Part shown: positions 1 to 9,648 of the stretch, one piece after another
Layout of the letters: each line of letters opens with the position of its first letter
How positions within the stretch are numbered: position 1 is the first letter of the stretch
The notes under the pieces: model-generated
The model's database searches: none
Told to the model about the DNA's origin: nothing
What the model saw: only the letters and a program-made list of their open reading frames with translations
DNA from: Chara braunii
Lineage: Eukaryota; Streptophyta; Charophyceae; Charales; Characeae
Assembly: GCA_003427395.1 (NCBI GenBank)
Contig: BFEA01000001.1
Location: 13,800,334-13,830,009, forward strand
DNA length: 29,676 nucleotides
Direction of reading: 5' to 3'
Program-made: the position numbers and the translations under genes

Positions 1-38
<38 letters not shown>
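1..38. repeat. GA microsatellite at left window edge
   Basis: Uninterrupted GA dinucleotides run from the window edge to position 38. A similar GA tract closes the other end of the window, and a third occurs at 11762-11850. Confidence 0.95.
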
Positions 39-41
<3 letters not shown>

Positions 42-760
42 TGGCATAGTCAAGTCGGATGTTGCCAGTATCCAAGAGCCACAGAAAAAGAACAAAACAA
101 ACTGGGGAGAGCTGACTTTCCATCAACCATAGGCAGAGCACCCGCTTGCAATGAAGGAAGAAGAGTGTGGGTTGGAGGCACAACATTCAACTTATACAGG
201 CAGTACAAGTCTTTGCTTCACGACGTTCACGTAGCCACAGCCATGAAAAGTAACACCCACCGACATTTCTCACAATTCGATAGGGTACTTTTCAATTAAC
301 GTCAGCATCACAGCCCACACGAATCACTTGCGTAGCTCACAAAACGTCATCATGATCTTAAACAATTGCTGGAAGATCTGGGAATCATCCAGCTGCATGA
401 ATAAACGCAGTTCATAGGAAGCAATCCCACTATTTCCACCATGGAATCCTGACAAACAGCTGGATGCGGAAAACACAAGGAGAATACAGGGATGGCACAA
501 GGAATGTGTACCAGGAAGACACAAGGACGATATTCTTCTGCGATCAGACCAATCTGACGAGGATAGTCATCCCTCTCATAAACAAAAACAAAGGCAATAA
601 TACCACGCCCATGTGGCCAAACGGAAGGACTGCAAACATACAAGCTTTGGAAAAAAGGTGATCAGTTCAAAAGCTGATGAAGTCAGGTGCATACGACAAT
701 AACAGTATTAAGTACTATATCCCCTTGGGGGGGGGAGAAATGCACGCACACAAAAGAATA
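39..760. other. Unassigned non-coding DNA
   Basis: I see no recognisable gene or repeat in this stretch apart from a G run near 728-736. The short open frames on both strands have no family features and look like chance. Confidence 0.5.
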
Positions 761-848
761 AGGTATCCTCTAGCACGGGCATAAATACAAAAAAGTCGAA
801 AAAAAGGTATCCTCTAGCACGGGCATAAATACGAAAAAGTCGAAAATG
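761..848. repeat. 44-bp tandem duplication (two units)
   Basis: Two nearly identical 44-bp units (761-804 and 805-848) each begin AGGTATCCTCTAGCACGGGC. They differ at one or two bases, so the duplication is recent or conserved. Confidence 0.9.
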
Positions 849-1263
849 TTGAGAACAGCATTGAGAGATACACAGAAGAAAGCAGGGACAAAAGCAAAGC
901 ATGCACACGTGCGTGGGGGAGAGGCAGACGTGGAGGGACAGACAAACACACACCAGGACAAGGATAAAGGGACACTCAGAAAAAGAGACATAGCAAGGGA
1001 CAAAAATACACACAGACGGAGCATAACTCCAGGCCAAGGCCAATACATACCAACATCATCGGCGATCGAGGCAGCATTCAAATCAGCGACCAGCTTTTTC
1101 ACCGATTCTCTTGTGCCATTCTGCATGCAACATCGTCATAGATTTTCAGCAGAGGGCAGGGTGAAATGAAAATTCATGTGTACTCCGATGATCTTTTTTT
1201 TCTAGCAACAATGCATTGCAGCCCGGTGCTCCATCCAGCACCTAAATTCTTCTTAACTACTAC

Positions 1264-1372
1264 TACCGTCCTCACCCGAATAGAACGCCCGGTCATTATA
1301 GCTGCATTTGGCCCAACTTTCAGTCCAGATGCAGCGATAATGACTGAGCATCCTATTCGGGTAAAGACGGTA
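1264..1372. mobile_element. 109-bp foldback MITE, TA family, copy 1
   Basis: The left arm, starting TACCGTCCTCACCCGAATAG, is matched by an imperfect inverted copy ending TATTCGGGTAAAGACGGTA. The arms extend about 44 bp each around a short centre. Both ends are bounded by TA, as in mariner/Stowaway-type target-site duplications. The length and the centre (CTTTCAGTC) match the copy at 9702-9810, which lies in the opposite orientation. There is no coding capacity, so any movement would need transposase supplied in trans. Assignment to Tc1/mariner rests only on the TA and the foldback form. Confidence 0.8.
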
Positions 1373-2404
1373 GGAAGATCCCCGAGCACGGCCGGGCAGT
1401 CGGCAACTTGCCCGTGGGGGTCTGCCACCCGGGTCACCCGCACACGCAACAAATCCAGAATACGTTTTTTTCCCCCTCCCCCACATTGGGCCCTTTCCGC
1501 GCTCAACGAAGCAGGTATAAATGGGGTTGAAAGGGGCTTAAGGGGATTGAAACCAGCACTACTTCTCAGCCTCTTTTTCCCGACATGGCTTTCTGCTGTG
1601 TGCTGAAAAAACAAACCGGCGTGGGTGCATTATTCCCCTTTTCGCCTGGCATGACCAGCCATTCCGGTCTGGTAGGCTAAGCCCCAAGGGCGCAGCGCAT
1701 TTATGTCCGCATGGCAACAAAAACGTCTGGGAAAAGTACTGGGCGGCTTAAATGTGGATACCTTAGTTTGAAATTTGAATTTTCTTTCTCATCTATAAGG
1801 ACTTCCGACGTGACCCTCAGCCAACGGTTGTTTGCAGTGCCCGGGACCCCACCCGGGGTCCTGCCTGGCCAGATGGATAGGCATGTGTCATCAGGTGACC
1901 GGGCGTGCAGAACGTGTTCCAAACGCTCTTGGTTCGCTTCCCCGCTACTGCCTCCACATCTCTCCATTTACGTAACCAGAACTGCTAGTACGCTTGTGAC
2001 CAGCTACATGAGCAGCACCACTGGTAGCATAGCATGCCGATGGCAGGCACGGCAAACACAGCTCAATTGGAGAAATGCAAAGTCGGCGTTAGCAACAAGT
2101 ACATGTCTCTGTGAGGTCACGCAATGCAGCGATGAGTCAGCAAGTCAACTCATTTACACCAAGACTGAATCCTCTTGCACAAACCAACCCGCTCAACAAC
2201 CTAGAGAACAGAATAGGCATGCATGAATGTCAATACCAGTGCGGTTATTCACATGCTCCCGAATCTGGTCCATTATGACCTCTGAATGGAATCATATTCC
2301 TTGACGAGGTATCAAATCCGAAGCAGGGTGTTACGATTCAGACTTTCTGTAAGTGTTGAAGCCCACACATAAGACCGTTCTTCCACCAGGGTACATAGAA
2401 AGCA
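1373..2404. other. Unassigned DNA without a supportable gene
   Basis: This kilobase is moderately GC-rich and holds overlapping open frames on both strands, the longest at 1711-2226 (+, 171 residues). None has recognisable domains, and opposite-strand frames of similar length suggest chance. A TATAAAT string near 1517 has no convincing downstream gene. Confidence 0.4.
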
Positions 2405-2560
2405 ATGGAGTTGAATGGACGGATGGATGGTGGGAGGGAGGGAGGGAGGGGACAGACTGAGAGAGGGGAGAAGGGAGTGAGGGATGAGATAGGGACAAGA
2501 GAGGGAGGAAGGGCGATGGAAAAAGGGAGATGGAAAAAGGAGGGGAGGGGGAAGGCGATT
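2405..2560 (+). repeat. Purine-rich strand-asymmetric tract
   Basis: The plus strand is almost entirely A and G here, with GGGA and GGAG iterations. Such polypurine tracts can form triplex (H-DNA) structures; that is inference from composition. Open frames through it (Arg/Gly/Glu-rich on plus, Pro/Ser-rich on minus) are consequences of the composition. Confidence 0.7.
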
Positions 2561-3521
2561 AAGGCCATGTGCACAATACCACTCTTTCGACTGATTTCTA
2601 GACATAATTCCAATCAGATAAATCCAGACCCAACCAGATACATCCGAGAAATCCCAGCATTTGTATGCTTCATGTCACTGCCTAAGCAGAGTGATTCACT
2701 ACCGATGGAAATAAGGAAAAGCAAAAACGAAATGACGGAAGAGGAGGAATACGGTCCAAAAGACGACAGAATTTTGAAGGTGAAAAATCGACGCAATTAG
2801 CATATTATGTGAGTAGTGAGTAGCGGAACAAGACCCGACGACAAGGTAATGCCAGATTTCCATAGGAAATGAAGTCAACGTAGAATGAAAGAGGACAGAA
2901 CAACAAGCAGATACAGACCAAGGCTTCAGGCACTGAGGCCATTAATAAACCTTTCCGTTCCAAAAAAGAAAAAACACATCATCATGTTTTAGTGGCACAT
3001 TCTGCTCAATCCTGCGGGAAGAAAATAGAAATTAGGCCTTGGCAATGCTGACAGCGGCACTTCTCAGACTTTGGGGGGGGGGACATAGGGAGTCTCTAAC
3101 CTAGCTCAATACATCAATCTCCCTTTTCTATGCTTTCTTTTCTCATTCTTAACTTTATGAAGTTTATGTTCTTTATCTTATCCTGTTTTATCAACTTTTA
3201 TGATTACTTGAAGTCCAATATTCAGTACTTACACATTTCCAGTTGCCTCCAACGAAGAACTGCGCATGGCATATGGCAAACAGAAATGTGCCATTTCACC
3301 GTCGCCACATCACAAGTGAGTTGATGGAATTTGCAGCAGCACATGTATCGGCCCACGTGTTCCACATGTATACAGCACAACCAACTTGCACACAAAGGCA
3401 GGCAAAACCCCAAACACATGTCATACTCGAACAAAAAGGAAGGGGGGCAGCGACAAACAAGTCGATGACAGACCTCTCACACAGATAAATGGGCAAAACT
3501 TATCCAGACATGTCAAACAGA
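2561..3521. other. Unassigned non-coding DNA
   Basis: No gene or repeat family is recognisable. The stretch includes a G run at about 3073-3082 and a T-rich segment at 3120-3200. Confidence 0.4.
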
Positions 3522-3543
3522 AAAATAATAATAATAATAATAA
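3522..3543. repeat. AAT trinucleotide microsatellite
   Basis: Iterated AAT units follow a short A run. Confidence 0.9.
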
Positions 3544-3597
3544 ACCACACGTACAAGCAAAAGCAGTACAGAAATGGCACACATACACACGTTCCAC

Positions 3598-3599
<2 letters not shown>

Positions 3600-3658
<59 letters not shown>

Positions 3659-3662
3659 CACA
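3600..3662. repeat. CA microsatellite
   Basis: About thirty CA dinucleotides with a single CG interruption near 3651. Open frames through it are Thr/His or Val/Cys low-complexity artefacts. Confidence 0.95.
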
Positions 3663-4463
3663 AGAAAGAGCACAACAAAACACCAGAGCAACAGAGTGAG
3701 TTGCATGAGAAAGACACAAAAATAAGCATGCTACATAATCAACAGAAAAGGCCATTGCTTCCTGCCTCATTCCGCAGCCTATCTGGTGCACAAGCACAAC
3801 CAAATGACTCAGTCCACAAGGCATCACGTAAACCCCTCTAGAGTTACTTACGAAGATTTATCAACAAGTCGTAGCCAAAAAGCGATTACTGCGCAGCCGC
3901 ATTGCCAACTACATTTGCCTGATCACACTGACATGAAGCACACCCAGACAAATGCAACTAGCCGGCCACTTGGGGGTCATGTCCTTAATGTCCTTTTACA
4001 AATGCCACTGGATTCCCAACCTACCCATGCATTATTTCTACTTCCAGCAGGTCACACACACATACAATGCAACTGGTCACGTTCGGCTCATGTACTTTAT
4101 TTTCCTTCGAACACCCATACAAATGGAATTGCAAGCGTGTCAGTCATATATTTTCTTTCCTTCGAACATCAGTGGAGTCCCCACCTACATGTGAGGGCAT
4201 CACTGTACATTAGAACCTTTTTCTTTTAACCCCGCCACCTCCAAGTCTCCTTCATTGAAACAGAACTTGTGGCTCTGGGTCACTCACCCACTTAGCATCA
4301 ATATCCAGTCTCTGTCACCTCTGCATTTACCTCACCCCAAGTCAGAATGCACCCTGAATGTGCAGACATGCAAGTGCATGATTTCCACTTGGTCATGCAG
4401 ACAGCCAGGTGGTTTGTGACGTCAAGAGTTTAATAAACAGGCATATGGGAAATACCAAAGTCT
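3663..4463. other. Unassigned non-coding DNA
   Basis: No gene is supportable. A short phrase, TTCCTTCGAACA, occurs twice (near 4102 and 4160), hinting at an old local duplication. Confidence 0.4.
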
Positions 4464-4526
4464 CCATATCTCGATTTGTGTGTGTCATCCTTGCGCAGGA
4501 GCCATGCTAATCGTCTCCATATCTTT
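4464..4526 (-). pseudogene. U6 snRNA-derived relic (3' and central part)
   Basis: Read on the minus strand, the segment contains the U6 blocks GATTAGCATGG, GCGCAAGGATGACAC and AAATCGAGA with a few substitutions; the plus strand shows their complements, such as TGTCATCCTTGCGCAGG and GCCATGCTAATC. The 5' stem-loop of U6 is missing and the ACAGAGA box is altered. U6 is the catalytic RNA of the spliceosome. Truncation and mutation show this copy is not functional. Confidence 0.85.
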
Positions 4527-5056
4527 AAGTACCTCCAGCCTCATTTTCCCAACAATTGATTTTGCCCGTGTTTGGAGTACCAAGAACCGTTGTGGGGTTG
4601 GGCCTGGTAGGGCAGACCCATGTGCCTTGCATTTGCATCAGATATACTTTTCTTGATGCAAAAAAAGAATCTTACTTTTGCAGTATTTTTCCCTTGCACA
4701 GCAGCATGCACCCTCCATGCATGATCATTTTCAGATTTTTTTTTATTGACGCGACTCTTCCAATGAAGTGTGTGCACAGGTGTGTGGGTTGTGTGTAGTG
4801 TGTGGGAGACTGTTCTCCTTAGATACTGCTGTTACTCTATTGGGGTGGGGGAAGTATATGGGAGGTGTAGCTACTGGCAAAATGCTCGGTCTTTGTGTTA
4901 GCTGCCCCGCTGCCCCACTCCCTGCCAGGCGGCCCCACCCAACTCCCTGACCACCGCCTATTAGGGGGGGGGGGACCACGCATCCCCTTGATTGTGAGAG
5001 AGGTAGAAAGGCAGCTATGCTTGCAGGCATCCCTTGCATAGGCTTATAGGAGTAGC
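4527..5056. other. Unassigned DNA with C- and G-rich patches
   Basis: No gene is seen. The stretch holds a C-rich patch at 4900-4955 and a G run at 4964-4974. Confidence 0.4.
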
Positions 5057-5164
5057 GGTAGGTACCTTTAATGTATGAAAACTCAACACAGTACAGTGCT
5101 GAGTTTGCAAGGTAGGTACCTTAAATGTATGAAAACTCAACACAGGTCAGCGCTGAGTTTGCAA
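5057..5164. repeat. 54-bp tandem duplication with internal hairpins
   Basis: Two units (5057-5110 and 5111-5164) begin GGTAGGTACCTT and are nearly identical. Each contains AACTCA paired with TGAGTT around the CACAG...GTGCT/CGCT segment, so each transcript could fold into a hairpin. Function unknown. Confidence 0.9.
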
Positions 5165-5478
5165 GAAGAATAAATCATTAGCCAAGTTATTGAGCTGAGT
5201 GCGGATGCTACCTATGAATTGTTTTGTTTTGTTCTTTCCTTTTCCCCTATGAATTGCCTTGTTCTCCTGGGCCTCACAAATCATTGCACAGAAAACATAT
5301 ATATATTTTGATGTATATATTTTGAAGGTTCGAGATGACAGCAAAAATCGCCTAAGCACGTAAACTCAATTCTTCGCCTCTTCCCTGCGACTGCCCCTAT
5401 CCACGGCCCCTGGTAAATTCAAAATTCTCTGCCCCCCTCCTTGGGACGCCCCCCCTCTAGTAACCCTATCTGAAGCCC
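5165..5478. other. Unassigned DNA
   Basis: No gene or repeat family recognised. A short duplicated TATATATTTTGA phrase lies near 5300-5325. Confidence 0.4.
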
Positions 5479-5519
5479 CTTTTTTTTCTTTTTTTTTTTG
5501 GGGGGGGGGNGGGGGGGGT
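5479..5519. repeat. T run followed by G run with one unresolved base
   Basis: A T-rich run passes directly into a G run of about 18 bases containing one N near 5510. The N marks an unresolved base in a homopolymer, so length and sequence here are unreliable. Confidence 0.8.
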
Positions 5520-5526
5520 AACTATG

Positions 5527-5660
5527 GCAGTCACAAAAACAGTTTGAAAATGCACTTCAGGCATTCCCCCAAATATAACACACCCCCGCATGGCGCAGTC
5601 ACGAAAACAGTTTGAAAGTGCACTTCAGGCATTGCCCCGAACACAACACACCCCCACGTG
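5527..5660. repeat. 68-bp tandem duplication
   Basis: Two units start with GCAGTCAC at 5527 and 5595 and share AAACAGTTTGAAA and GCACTTCAGGCATT with scattered differences. Confidence 0.88.
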
Positions 5661-5768
5661 ACCACACCGGACCCGAAACCTAGGTTATATACATTCACCA
5701 TTACAGGCCCTTTTGCCTCAACAAGTGCATTTTCAAACTCAAACCCTGACTGCACCATAGTTTTCTCC

Positions 5769-5900
5769 TTTTTTTTTTTTGTTTGCTCTCTTCCTTTCAA
5801 CTCCTGCAATCTGGATTCGAACTCGGGTCTGTATTTCAACAGTTCGCTAGGTGTACCAACTGATCCAGGCCCGTCGGTGAAGCCCCTGGTTGAGCGGCAG
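5769..5900 (-). mobile_element. tRNA-like SINE with poly(A) tail
   Basis: On the minus strand a Pol III box-A-like string (TGGATCAGTTGG, from 5868) and a box-B-like string (GAGTTCGAATCC, from 5824) are 44 nt apart, as in tRNA genes. A pyrimidine-poor body and a 12-A tail (T run 5769-5780 on plus) follow. This is the layout of a tRNA-derived SINE: internal promoter, body, A tail. It is not a working tRNA because I cannot close an acceptor stem. The same core recurs at 9649-9703, and in weaker form at 11664-11716, 17512-17590, 24474-24526 and 26389-26442. A U6 relic lies about 100 nt upstream on the same strand. Confidence 0.75.
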
Positions 5901-5988
5901 GCATACTCAGGAGTAGCTGGGCGGGGCAACAGACGTATGTAGCCAAAGACTTTACCAGGTACCTCACGGAATGGTCAAGGTCTGTGTT

Positions 5989-6046
5989 GGGCCCATGCTA
6001 ATTTTCTGTACCGTTCCAATTGTTTCAACTGATGTCCCGGACGACC
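5989..6046 (-). pseudogene. U6 snRNA 5'-half relic upstream of a tRNA-like SINE
   Basis: On the minus strand this reads as the U6 5' half: GGGACATC, then AATTGGAACG, GTACAGA and ATTAGCATGG in the right order and spacing. It decays after GGCCC. It lies upstream of the tRNA-like SINE at 5769-5900 in the same orientation, an order repeated at 9649-9945. Confidence 0.8.
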
Positions 6047-6262
6047 CTCCTCCTCCAAATTTCAACTAACTTAGGTGGCTTACGTAATGATCGAGGTCCC
6101 GCTGGCTCGTTGACTTATGGACAGTCAAGGAACCAATCAGGGCAGAGACAGGCACAGCTTGCTACATTATATCACAAATAAATACACTCACCATTTTGAA
6201 CAATCAGGGCCCTGCTGGTTCGACCAGTCGCTCACTTCACAACAATCGACTGTTCTGACGAG

Positions 6263-6468
6263 CGGTTTCCACTCAGTATCACTCTTTCTCAGCCCAAAAA
6301 GTCTATCAGTGAGTGGCATGGTTCCCCTCACCCAAAACCCCAACACTCATTAAACCACCAGTACTGGTTTCCACTCAGCATCACTCTTTCTCAGCCCGAA
6401 AAAGTCATTCAGTGAGTGGCATGATTCCCCTCACCCTAAACCCCAAAACACTCTTTCCACCGGTACCT
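6263..6468. repeat. 103-bp tandem duplication with a third partial copy
   Basis: Units begin GGTTTCCACTCAG at 6263 and 6366 and share CATCACTCTTTCTCAGCC and TTCAGTGAGTGGCATG (with differences). A further divergent copy is recognisable at about 6615-6700 from the CACCCAAAACCCCAAAACTCATTCAG region. Confidence 0.85.
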
Positions 6469-6602
6469 TTCCCAGCCATTCTGCCGAAACACACCGGGTA
6501 ACGCGCAGGCCGATTGTGGCTGGCAGGGGCAGCCAGATGCGGCCGCAAAGCTTGGTGCACAGGGGCCGCGGCCGACTTATAAGAAAGGTACTGGTGGTTT
6601 AA
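6350..6602. mobile_element. TTAA-bounded foldback element, copy 1 (253 bp)
   Basis: The ends are exact inverted repeats: TTAAACCACCAGTAC on the left and GTACTGGTGGTTTAA on the right. The internal sequence near the right end, read in reverse, shares GGCCGCGG with other copies. Members of the same family lie at 8600-8760, 15961-16171 and 16800-16950. TTAA at both ends suggests piggyBac-type target duplications, but the termini are not the classic piggyBac CCYT type, so the superfamily is uncertain. No protein is encoded. Confidence 0.65.
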
Positions 6603-6762
6603 GCCAGTGCAGTGGTGCGGTTCCACCCACCCAAAACCCCAAAACTCATTCAGCGAATGGAGTGACATGGTTCCACTCACTCTCCAAACTCTGCACTCAA
6701 TCATCTGGCGGCCGCCGACAATCTGCGCAAAGCAAAGCGGGTCCAGAGATACAGTAAATTGG

Positions 6763-6858
6763 CATAACCATAGGTGGGGGGGGGTGCAATATTGGGGAGG
6801 ACTAGAATATTATAACCATAGGCGGTGGGGGGGCAATATTGCGGAGGACTAGAATATA
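6763..6858. repeat. 48-bp tandem duplication
   Basis: Two units (6763 and 6811) share ATAACCATAGG, a G run, CAATATTG and GGAGGACTAGAATAT. Confidence 0.88.
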
Positions 6859-7001
6859 TTATTCTCGCAATTTCACCTTTCACTACCTACCTTCCACTAC
6901 TCGTAAGCCTATACAGGGGACCCCTGCATGTTGCCCCCGGCCCTAATCGGCAGTGGTCAGGGAGTAGGGTGGGGCCGCCGATGTGTGTGTGTGTGTTTGT
7001 T

Positions 7002-7021
7002 GGGGGGGGGGGGGGGGGGGG
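7002..7021. repeat. 20-base G homopolymer
   Basis: Twenty consecutive G follow a short GT run. It could form a G-quadruplex and is also prone to sequencing error. Confidence 0.85.
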
Positions 7022-7137
7022 CTAACGCAAATACCAAGCATTTTGCACATATCTGATTGCCATTACGTCACGTTCTTCATGAATCTGACCGTAATAACGT
7101 TCCACGATCAGAAAAACATTTTCTGGTGTGAGTACGC

Positions 7138-7387
7138 CCTTCCTTCCACAGCATTGCCGGATAAGCAGATCGACGGCACAGCCCATAGAACAAACACACT
7201 TCTTCGGTCTGCCGCATCTCTTTTCTGTTCTGCCGCCACGGCGGCCGTGGTGACATGCACCTTCCTTCCACAGCGTCGCCCGATAAGCAGATCGACCACA
7301 CAGCCCATAGACATAGAACAAACACACTTCTTCAGTCTGCCGCATCCCTTTTCTGTTCTGCCACCACAGCGGCCGCAGTGACATGCA
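7138..7387. repeat. 122/128-bp tandem duplication
   Basis: Unit 1 (7138-7259) and unit 2 (7260-7387) begin CCTTCCTTCCACAGC and end GTGACATGCA. Unit 2 is 6 bp longer through a local duplication (CATAGACATAG), and substitutions are few. Overlapping open frames on both strands mirror the repeat and are not taken as genes. Confidence 0.9.
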
Positions 7388-7412
7388 CCTCCAAACGAGA
7401 GTTGTCCGCTTC

Positions 7413-7517
7413 CATCTTCTCCCGAATAGAACACACTCTCATTTTGGATGTATCGAACCAGAAAGATAGCTTCTATGCATTCATTATCAGGGTGTGTTAT
7501 GTTCGGGAGGGGAAGAT
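7413..7517. mobile_element. Foldback MITE, TA family, divergent copy 3
   Basis: The left arm, with CTCCCGAATAGAACACAC, pairs imperfectly with the right arm, with GTGTGTTATGTTCGGGAGG. The CCCGAATA signature is shared with copies at 1264 and 9702, and the length (about 105 bp) agrees. The ends are less certain than in the other two copies. Confidence 0.6.
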
Positions 7518-7521
7518 CGTA

Positions 7522-7620
7522 GTCCTTTCGAACATCCGTCAAAAATTGGAAAGATACAGAGAAGACTACCATGGCCTCTGTGCGAGGATTACACGCATAA
7601 ATCGAGGAATGATCCAATTT
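7522..7620 (+). pseudogene. Near full-length U6 snRNA pseudogene (99 nt)
   Basis: The segment follows U6 from its 5' end (GTCCTTTCG...ACATCCG) through AAATTGGAA, GATACAGAGAAGA, CCATGGCC, GGATTACACGCA and AAATCGAGGAATG to the 3' end. U6 is about 102 nt in plants. Substitutions fall in conserved positions, such as ACTACCATGG for ATTAGCATGG. I see no plant-type upstream element and no TATA box about 30 bp upstream. Both facts argue for a retro-inserted dead copy. An A-rich stretch follows at 7628-7645. Confidence 0.9.
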
Positions 7621-7920
7621 CTGGATAGAAAAACAAAAAACAAAGACGAGACTGGTGCGCTGCACTTCGGCTCATCATGGTCAGCAGTGGGTCGGGGCTA
7701 CTATAGACTTCGCAAGGCCAAAATGAAGCGACCCCCCTACTTCACCTGGGAGACCTGACCAGACAGGTCTGGCCCCAGCCATAAACGTCCGATTCGCTGG
7801 AGTCAGTTCACGTTGCATGTGCATGTGAGGCTTCACTCGAGCGTGTGCATGTAAGGCAATGCAGCACGGTCTTCAACACTGACAGATGGGATTACGTTGG
7901 AAAAACAAAAAGAAAAATAC
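7621..7920. other. Unassigned DNA between two U6 relics
   Basis: No gene recognised. An A-rich patch at 7900-7920 directly precedes the next U6 relic. Confidence 0.4.
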
Positions 7921-7998
7921 CCTGGTTAACATTGGAACGATATAGAGAAGATTAGCATGGCCCCTGCGCAAGGATGACACGCATAGATCAAGGATGCC
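7921..7998 (+). pseudogene. U6 snRNA-derived relic (central domain, well conserved)
   Basis: This is the best-preserved central U6 segment here: ATTGGAACGATA, then AGAGAAGATTAGCATGG, CCCCTGCGCAAGG and ATGACACGCA are nearly unchanged. The 5' stem-loop is absent and the 3' end decays after GATCAAGGA. The ACAGAGA box reads ATAGAGA. It is followed by A-rich sequence at 8027-8055. Confidence 0.9.
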
Positions 7999-8122
7999 TT
8001 ACTGAGGCCGAAGGCGCATTTTCTTTATAAACAAAACAAGAGAAAAAGAAAAATTAACAGATAAATCGACTTGTCCATGCCAGACAGGACCAGACAGTTC
8101 CTGCTCGCAGCTCAGCTCCACC

Positions 8123-8186
8123 GATGAGGAAAATTGCTGAGGAGGGAACTTGCCGAGGAGGGAAATTGCTGAGGAGGGAAATTGCT
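8123..8186. repeat. 16-bp minisatellite, four units
   Basis: Four consecutive 16-bp units with consensus GAGGAGGGAAATTGCT; the last two are identical. Confidence 0.95.
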
Positions 8187-8388
8187 CTATTGTTATAGAG
8201 ACTTGCAAGCGTGCGAACCAGCTCACAAGAGAGAGTGCAGGTCACGAAGAGATAACATGCAAGCATTCCATGCTTTGCTTTTCTTTATTGGGGAGGAGCA
8301 AAAAAGGACCAGGCGCCTGAGGGCCAACTACAAGCGTTTCCATAAAAAATAAAAAAATAAAAAAAACCTGGACTTTACAAATTTGGAT

Positions 8389-8446
8389 GCCCGTTAAACG
8401 TGGAACGATACAGAGGAGATTAGCATGGACAATCGCGAAATGGTCT
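8389..8446 (+). pseudogene. U6 snRNA relic with internal deletion
   Basis: CCCGTTAAA, TGGAACGATACAGAG and AGATTAGCATGG are followed directly by the U6 3' end (AATCGCGAAATGGTC). About 24 nt of the central part (the GCGCAAGGATGACAC block) is deleted. This copy retains the 3' terminus. An A-rich stretch begins about 25 nt further on. Confidence 0.85.
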
Positions 8447-8472
8447 CAAGGACAGCGAGCAAATGGAAAAGG

Positions 8473-8618
8473 ACCAAAAATAAAGAAAAAAAAATCTTGA
8501 TGTTTTTCTTTTTAAAAAAAAAAATTCCCCTTAAACCACCAGTACTTGGCACAAAAATAAAGAAAAAAAAAAATCTTGATGTTTTTCTTGTTTTTTCCCT
8601 TAAACCACCAGTACTTGG
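8473..8618. repeat. Imperfect ~70-77-bp tandem duplication ending in TTAAACCACC
   Basis: The phrase AAAAATAAAGAAAAA...TCTTGATGTTTTTCTT...TTAAACCACCAGTACTTGG occurs twice, with TTAAACCACC at 8531 and 8600. The second TTAA is also the left end of the foldback element that follows, so the end of that element was duplicated. Confidence 0.8.
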
Positions 8619-8760
8619 TCCAGCTATGGGCCGCGGAAAAAAAATAGAGCAGAAACGTTTCTAGTCGGATGAATATGGGCGCTCCTGTAGTGGCCCATAC
8701 ATTTCCTAAAATTGTGGCTTGTTAACGGGCACAACTTTAGGAAGTACTGCAGTGGTTTAA
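8600..8760. mobile_element. TTAA-bounded foldback element, copy 2 (161 bp)
   Basis: The left end, TTAAACCACCAGTACTTGG, is inverted at the right end as AAGTACTGCAGTGGTTTAA. Near the right end a further palindrome (TTCCTAAAATTGTG with CACAACTTTAGGAA around GTTAAC) matches the subterminal TCCTAAAAGTG...GTTAA block of the copy at 16800-16950. Confidence 0.75.
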
Positions 8761-8792
8761 TGGGAAGATTGCATCTGGGCCCCATTTAAAGT

Positions 8793-9154
8793 TGGGAATA
8801 CCCGCTATACCCAGCCCTGCTGTCCAACTTGCATCATTACCCGGAAAATTGTCTGTGCAAATTATTTGTATGTCCAGGACAGAGGAGGGCCAAGGTTAGT
8901 ACTGCCAAATTGCAGTTATACCCAACTTCGGGAATGCTCATTATGCACAAACCCAGGCAAACTATGTGCACACCCAATTTTGCCTGCCCGGTTCCTGGGC
9001 ATAAGCATAATTTTGTGCTCCCCAACCAAGGGCCTGTGGGACTGGGTAAGCGTAGAAGTTGGCTCACAGGGAAAGGAGGGTATTACCTTAAGTTGGACAG
9101 GGTCTGGGTATCGATGCAAGTTGGGCGCTGGACTGGGTATAGCGGGTATTCCCA
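8793..9154. mobile_element. 362-bp inverted-repeat element
   Basis: The left arm (8793-8834) starts TGGGAATACCCGCTATACCC and the right arm (9114-9154) is its inverted copy with a few differences. Weaker complementarity continues inward. The interior has no convincing reading frame; open frames on both strands overlap. This is the layout of a non-autonomous DNA transposon, but I cannot identify a clear target duplication, so the superfamily is open. Confidence 0.7.
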
Positions 9155-9331
9155 TCTTTTTTCTTTTTTCTTTTTTTTTGGCCTTGTGGTCTTAATCATC
9201 GGACTAACCAGCCCAGGCAAATTCCCTCTTGTGTCTAATCTGACACCGGGTGGCCCTTTCAGTCCGGGGTGGCTTTTATGTACTGCCTTAGGGGAACCCC
9301 CAGTGGGGGACACCGGCCAGGGGACAGCCCC

Positions 9332-9384
9332 TAGCAGAGGGAAAAGGCACACAAGTGGCATTCAGGAGGTCTTGGGTTCAATCC
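9332..9384 (+). repeat. tRNA-like (SINE-type) promoter core
   Basis: TAGCAGAGGG resembles box A and GGGTTCAATCC resembles box B. Their starts are 42 nt apart, as in tRNA genes. No complete cloverleaf is apparent, so a SINE head or tRNA relic is likelier than a tRNA gene. It differs from the GTTGG-type cores elsewhere in the window. Confidence 0.45.
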
Positions 9385-9648
9385 CCATTGGCCTCATGTA
9401 TCGTCCTGGGCATGCTTGACGCCCGCCACCTAGAGATAGCCCGTTGGTCCCCCCCATCGGCATTAAAAAGCAGTCTCTGCTGATGTTCAGAGGGGGAGGG
9501 GTTCGGGGAGGCAAGCAGGTTACAGATGCAATATTTATTTTCTTATTTTTATTTTTATTTTGCTAAAGGGTGACCCACCTTGATATGAGCTGACCCGCCC
9601 CAGGTAATAATTCAGAATTATATTTTTTCTGTTAATCTGATCGCAGAT

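Noticed and set aside
708-1169. Cys/Leu-rich minus-strand and Lys-rich plus-strand frames
   Set aside because: Mutually overlapping, partly over the 44-bp duplication, without recognisable features.
1512-1520. TATA box (TATAAAT) as a gene promoter
   Set aside because: No credible downstream reading frame or transcript evidence; such strings are common by chance.
2312-2800. Open frames across the purine tract
   Set aside because: Both strands are open together and compositional; no domain recognised.
3386-3841. Open frames across the CA repeat
   Set aside because: They exist because dinucleotide repeats lack stops; content is Thr/His or Val/Cys low complexity.
5501-5519. G run with N as a biological signal such as a G-quadruplex switch
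   Set aside because: The unresolved base in a homopolymer makes the exact sequence unreliable.
7522-7620. A functional U6 snRNA gene
   Set aside because: Near full length, but substitutions hit conserved core positions and no plant-type upstream element or TATA box is visible at the expected distance.
7022-7758. Long overlapping frames on both strands over the 122/128-bp duplication, MITE and U6 relic
   Set aside because: They merely translate the tandem repeat, the MITE arms and the U6 relic.
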